Part shown: piece after piece, positions 45,801-52,392 of the stretch
Layout of the letters: every line of letters starts with the position of its first letter
Numbering within the stretch: position 1 is the stretch's first letter
DNA from: Balanoglossus misakiensis
Taxonomy: Eukaryota > Hemichordata
Length of the DNA stretch: 64,000 bases
NCBI GenBank assembly: GCA_040954595.2
Contig: CM082577.2
Span: 1,550,001 to 1,614,000 of the forward strand
Direction: 5' to 3'
Position numbers and translations under genes: made by a program
The notes under the pieces: model-generated
Told to the model about the DNA's origin: nothing
The model's input: the letters and a program-made list of their open reading frames with translations, nothing else
Database searches by the model: none

Positions 45801-48800
45801 TAGATGATAATTGATACTGAATCGAACAGTCATCATCCCCAGCTCTGCTGATAAACTCATACAATTTACAATATAACGAGTGAAGAATGACTTTCTGTCC
45901 GGACAGAAAGTCATGTGAGTCAGGCTAATGTTGACACACGTGACTAGTGCGCATGCGCACTCAAATGTGAATCTACGCAGAAGAGGTTTGGTCGCCCCAA
46001 ATCAAGCGACTCAGCGAAGAAATGCGCACTAATTCGGCGAAAATTTGGGAAGATAACTTTATGGGAGAAATCAGTCGATGGAACCAGATCAAATCCGAAA
46101 ATGGTCTGACCATCAAAATGTCAAAGTGGCACGTTTGCTGATCGACATGTACAACATTTCCGTTGTAAACAAACCCACGCATCATTTCAAGTGTTACGGG
46201 CGATATTTTCGGCTTGCATGTAGCTACAATTGCCCAAACCTTTCTTACATCTTCATTATATAGTATTCCATGATGGATGTACTGGAAAAACGGGCTTTTT
46301 TCGATGATGAAAAATGGATGCACACGAGAAATACTGGGGCTTTAATATCATTACCTGACCCCATTTCTGAAATCTCCAATTTGCAAGGATTCCAATCCCC
46401 ACCACTTCAATGATGTTTTCCTTTCTTGGCTGTTCACTGGCATAAAGGGAACAGAATCTCCTCTCAGAAAATGCAGGATTGGTAAGCACAGGAGAAATCT
46501 TGGGTCGATCAGCTGTGTTCCTTCAAATGTTCTATTGCACAAGGCAACTAAGGCATCTACCAGGGACCTTTAATGTTTAAAAATATAAATGAGTAAACCT
46601 GAAACAAAATTAAACTACGACTATGGAAGAATTAATCCTTATATAGACATGAAGGTGAGGAAAATGGAAAAGCAGTAAAGCACTATACTGACACCCACTT
46701 TAAGATAAACTCTTGTCCTGTTATCTCACATGTGTGACATGAGTTCTCAAAATGTAGCTTGGTAAAAAATAAATATGGCTGTGTTGAATACAAAAACAGC
46801 ATGCTTGAATTCTTTGGTATTCTTTGGTATAATGCATAGATACACAAAAAAACATCGGAAATTTTTTCTTAAAAACTAGATATCAATGTTATGTGGATAG
46901 TTGATGTTTAACAGTTCACTATACAATCAAAATAATAATACTATTACAGGTACCGGTATAGCAATCACCTTTTATCTTGGTCTGAAGGGAAATGATGCTG
47001 CAGTCGTTCGAAGTCAGAACAGACACCTTTGTCAACATCCGGTCTAATGAGTAAAGCTTCAAAAAGGTCTCCAATTTGAATATACTGCAATGACTTCAAC
47101 ATGTCATAACTGTGTAGGATATGCAGTATTGAGAGTGCTGCTACAAGTACAGTATGAGCTTCTTCTGCAGGTGGTGGTTGAATTTTCAGTAACTTGAAAG
47201 ACTCTAGTTTTGGTTCAAGATACTCATATAGTACCTACAAGACAGACAGTTTAACAGTTAATATCAACATAGCTGCCTACGTCTTGACATCGAGAGACAA
47301 CACACTTCTGGCTGTCTGGTACATGTAGTTTTCATCTGTTGGAGAGCACTCTTACAACCATGCAAAGTAAACTACAAATCAGGCAAGCTATTTTTAAACA
47401 AAAGCGGAAAACTGCCTACCCCAAAAGAGGATTTGGATATTTTATCCACAATTTTAATGCATAACAATGCAAACCATGACCCGTCCACCCCCACCCTGGC
47501 CACATATGTCACCCAATAATTCAAAGTTCAATGTGAATGGATTGCATAGTCAGTAGTCCATACTCTGGAGTGGAATTCACTAGATAAAACTATAAAGTAA
47601 AGCTGAATACTCCACAACACCAATTAATTACTACTGTACAGGGTTCTTTTACCAGTACTATTGTCAAGAAGCAATTTAGACAAACTTTACATGAAAAAAC
47701 ATTCTACACAAACATGCACAGTAATGAAAGCATGGACTTTGATCAAGCAGAGCTATTGGCTCACATGGTGTTCTCTCCAACACTTTATTCATCTTTAGCT
47801 CACAAGACCTCCGGCCCCTCCCAGAACAAGGGTTCTCTTACCTTTTTCATCTCAAAACCATGTGGTTTCCAATGGCCTTGAACAGCAAGAGCCACCTGTT
47901 CAACCTTCATTATTTCATCAAAGGCTAAACCTTTTGATGCGTTTTGGCCAACACAAAACCCTTCCCATGATGGTAGCATCTGCTTTGTAACGGCAATTTT
48001 ATTTTCCAGAGCATTTGTTTCAGTTGAAGATCTATCCCAAATTTTTTTAAAGCCACTTTTCAATTTTTCCTTCCAACCACTTGGATTTTGTTCTTCAGGA
48101 TATAGCACATCATCGTAGCGATTCCAAACACCTGCAAACACATTATAAAACACTACAATCAATGACTTGTAACCACTTAGTTACAGCTGCTGATGACAGT
48201 AATAAACATAGCATCAAGGACACTGTGGTCCTATTTGGTATACATCAGAATAAAATTTACGGGTGAGATTGGCAAAAAGATATGACCTTACCATATATAA
48301 ATATGGGAATGTAAAAAGAAATGTAAGTAGGAACATGCCCAATCAAGTGAATGAAATCCCATCTACAGCCTGGCATGCATCTGCCCACCAAATATCTACA
48401 TTAAGGAGATACACCCAGTGGTATCACCTAGTTTTTGATGTGGACGGACGTACATCCACACATACATGTACATACAGTCGCAACACAAGCGTTCCAGCAC
48501 CGATGTTTCCTCTTTAAGTGCCTTGCCGAAGGACACAACACCACAGCCATGCCAGGCCTGGAACCCACGATCCTCCGATCATGAGTCCACTGCTCTAACC
48601 AATGGACTATGAATTGATGCCGCCATACAGTACCCATAGATGGACAAAGCTCAATCCACTAGTCCCTCCTCCTCAGATTTCATCCCCAGGAACTAACACT
48701 TCATGCACCATATTTTACATGCACCATATTTTACATGCGGAAAGGATGAACTGAAGTCATATTTACCACCATTAGTGAGATGGTCCTGTGGCACCCGCAT

Positions 48801-51800
48801 CTTCCTGTTTTCTGGTGCACTGGTATAAGATGGAATGTACTCCCAGAGAAAGTTACCATCCGGAGCAACAACTTGGTACTTGTACTCCATTGTACTACTT
48901 CGCAAATCATTAAGCCGTGCATTCAAAGTGCCCTTAATCTGAACCATTTCATTGCACACTGTCCTGTACACATCAATGAGAAAAGCCAGTATTTCACCAC
49001 ATAGCATGTAAGTGAAACAAGTCAGACATTTACACAATCATGTAGTCTTCACTCGTGATCAACTTTCACAGACATACATGTCTAACTATTTTTTACATTT
49101 TGGTAATCGCAAAAGTATAAATGCAGCTGATTATACAAATTGATTCCTCATATAAGTCATGGAAGTACATTGCAAATAATAACTATATGATCAATGGTGT
49201 CAAGAACATACAGGCTCGAACATAAGCACATAGTATTTCCCAAAGTGCTACAGAAGGCAATACATTGAACATATGTTTAAATGCACAGTTCATACATTTT
49301 AACCCTATTTCAAAATACATGTACCTCAGAGTTCCTTTGTACCCTGGTAATAAAATAAATGCTTTCTGTGCCTAGAAATGCCTACATGTACCGGTATGTA
49401 GGCACTGTGCTTTTACACTTTGCAAGAATTATTAAAAGCAACAAGGTTTATTGTTCTATGGTCCCATGAACACATTAGTGACAGAGAAGAAAAGTACTGA
49501 TTATTAAGCGAACCAAAGACCCTGGAGCGAATGGGACAAACGACTGCAGCTTTTCCTTTGAAGTAGTGGCTGTTGTAACCCCCCTAATCCGTCATAAACA
49601 TGATAAGCATCACCAGAGAGCTCCCCCCATCCCAATCGTTTATCATAGTTTCACATAATTTCCGAGATGTGACTGCAAATTATCATGAAACCTGGTAAAA
49701 TACGATATGTGACATTGTCAGACTGTTCACGCATGCTAATTTTGTTCATACGGATACCGGATGGGACATAAAATGTTCACAGAGTTTCCGTAGGGTAAAT
49801 CACTTATTAGTTTTCCATACATGTATACCTGTACATCTTTAAAATTTAGTGGATACAACTGACAAAATTCACTTACCCTGTTGGCTTCAGAATCACACAT
49901 GGGTGCTCCCATCCTCCAAAAGCTGGAATATCACATTTTATCATCACTTTGTCTTTCTTTGAATCATACCCAAAGGTCGGTGAAAGCCATGCATAGAAAT
50001 TTATATTCACAGTCTTCTCTCCAGGCCGGGGTAGATCTTGATAAAGTTCAAGGGATGTACTCTGTTTCTTACTATCCTTCCTTTGATCCTTCTTTCTGTT
50101 TTTATCTTGATTTTCACTTTTGCTGTCAGTACAGAAATGATGATACATGTATTAGGAGGCACAGCATATATCTGACTATTGACACAGCTTATACACAAAT
50201 TTATAGAGAAAACATCGTCATGGACACTGTACTCATACTTGAATGGCACAGGTTCATTTTCAGTGTGAAATACACGTACATGTAGCTTATCAGTCATTTT
50301 TATTTTTTATATAAATTTTCTTTCTTATTCTCATTCTCATTACAAATTATTTTACATGTCATAAGGAGGACATCATTGCACGCAAATTACAAATGCCACT
50401 GGTGAAGACGTTTCAAAGAAATGGAGGTTTTTTGCCAAAATTTGCCTTAAAATTCAAGACCAACAATGAACATTTTATTGATAATTTTGGCACACATTAA
50501 TGAGGCCATTCCTAGGACCAAACAAACTAAATTTCAAAGCAACTAAATGAAAGTTTGACAAACAACAAAAAATGTCAAAAACACAATATTTTCACAAATC
50601 TGACTGAAACCAATCTTATATATACATAAAACATCACAATAAATTTAAGAGCATGATGTTTTGACCCAAAATGAGGAAAATCACAAAAACATAGCTAAAA
50701 ATAGAAAATTCCTAATATCGGCATAAACTGAGCAAATCTATAACTGCTATACTTGAGATATAAAATGCAAAACACTTTTTTAAAATGAAACATGGCATTT
50801 TAAAACTGTTAATGTGGAATGTCTTACCCTTTCTTATCTTTGTTCTTTATCTTAATTGTCTTCTTCCCTACTGTTTCTCCAGTTTCACCCCCAGCTTCAT
50901 TTTCTTTCTTGTTATGCCAGTAACCTTCTTTGGATGTCTGTGATGGTAAAGTGATAAAGATATGCCGGGATGAGTAAACTACTTTAATTCTAGGACGTCC
51001 ACAGGACCAGTAAGGTACGTCATGCAAACAAGTGCAGTTACAATCCACTCATGGAGGTTGCTGCCATCACTGACCATTTAGTTACATGTGTACTGTTGCA
51101 TGTGACCACATGTACTAGTATTTGGCAAGTAAAATTTGTATACGTAATAGACCACTTTAAAAATTATTCCCCTCTTTTGCTCTTGTCCATATAAAAAAGA
51201 AATTGTCATCTCTATTCCATCATATATTATTAACACAACTTACCTCATCTTTATTCCCTTTCTGACTCTTCTGTTCACTTTTACCTTGGTCAATATTTTC
51301 TTCTTTACCTTTCCCTTCATTTCCATTTGATTCAAGACTAGCATCCTGTCTAACTGATGCAGAAAGAACTGTGGTGGATACTTGTGTTTCTACTTTTGCC
51401 ATACTTTCACCAGTGGCTGTTTCTTCTTTACGTTTCCAGATTGAAGCAGCTGCCATTCCATTTAATGTGGCTACTGCTTGGTACCCTCTAAACAGCCCCC
51501 TCTCTTCTGCAATCCATACATGATATTCTACTAATGTATATGCAAATGGACACATGCCTGGGTTTTCACACAGTTGATCTGTTCCAATTTCTTCACAGAA
51601 ATATGGTTGGACATGCTTTGGCTTTGGTCTGATCACTGTCCATGCCCCATTTTTGCGGTCATTGAAACGACAACAAAGGATTGTCTTCTTGCAGCCTTTA
51701 CTCCAGTGGCTTTTTGTTCCAGTCATTTTGTAATCATTTACTCCACGTCCCTGTTTGGCTACACACATATCACAAACAAGTTTAAACTGGAATATTTGAT

Positions 51801-51997
51801 CAAAACTTTTTCCCGGCGGAAATTCTACTTCAGGTATTAGTAGTCTTCCTTTCACTGGAGCAGATGATAGGGGAACTTCAACTTCAACTTTGTATGTAGT
51901 AGGTTGCTGTCTGTTCTGTGAAACCACTTCTAGCTTCTTGGTGCCTTGATCTTCTGGCACAGTTGACCTGTTTTGAACTACTTCATGCTCCTGTTGT

Positions 51998-52029
<32 letters not shown>

Positions 52030-52326
52030 TTCTTGCAGTGAAGGCATCTCTTTCGTCACTGATGCACCACTTGCCAGTCTTTCCATTTCATCCTCATCAC
52101 CATCCCTTTCACCAGAATCAGAAATAGACATCCTTTCTCCTTCATCTTCTTTTTCTTTTTCTGATGTTGCTTCTTGGTCTGTGACAGCTGAAGCTTCTAG
52201 ATGCCCTTGGGTGCCATCTTTATTTGTTGCCAGCTCTCCTGATTGGACAGTCTCATCTGGTTCCTTACTTGCTTGTGTGACTTTAGGTGATGATGGTGTA
52301 TTGCCTGATACACTGTTAAGCTGAAG

Positions 52327-52392
<66 letters not shown>

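Noticed and set aside
48550-48640. A functional tRNA gene
   Set aside because: A- and B-box-like blocks are present, but the acceptor stem does not pair by eye and the sequence continues into a SINE body. Called a SINE instead.
51918-52127. Plus-strand open frames opposite the Q-rich exon
   Set aside because: They are shadows of the glutamine repeats on the other strand.
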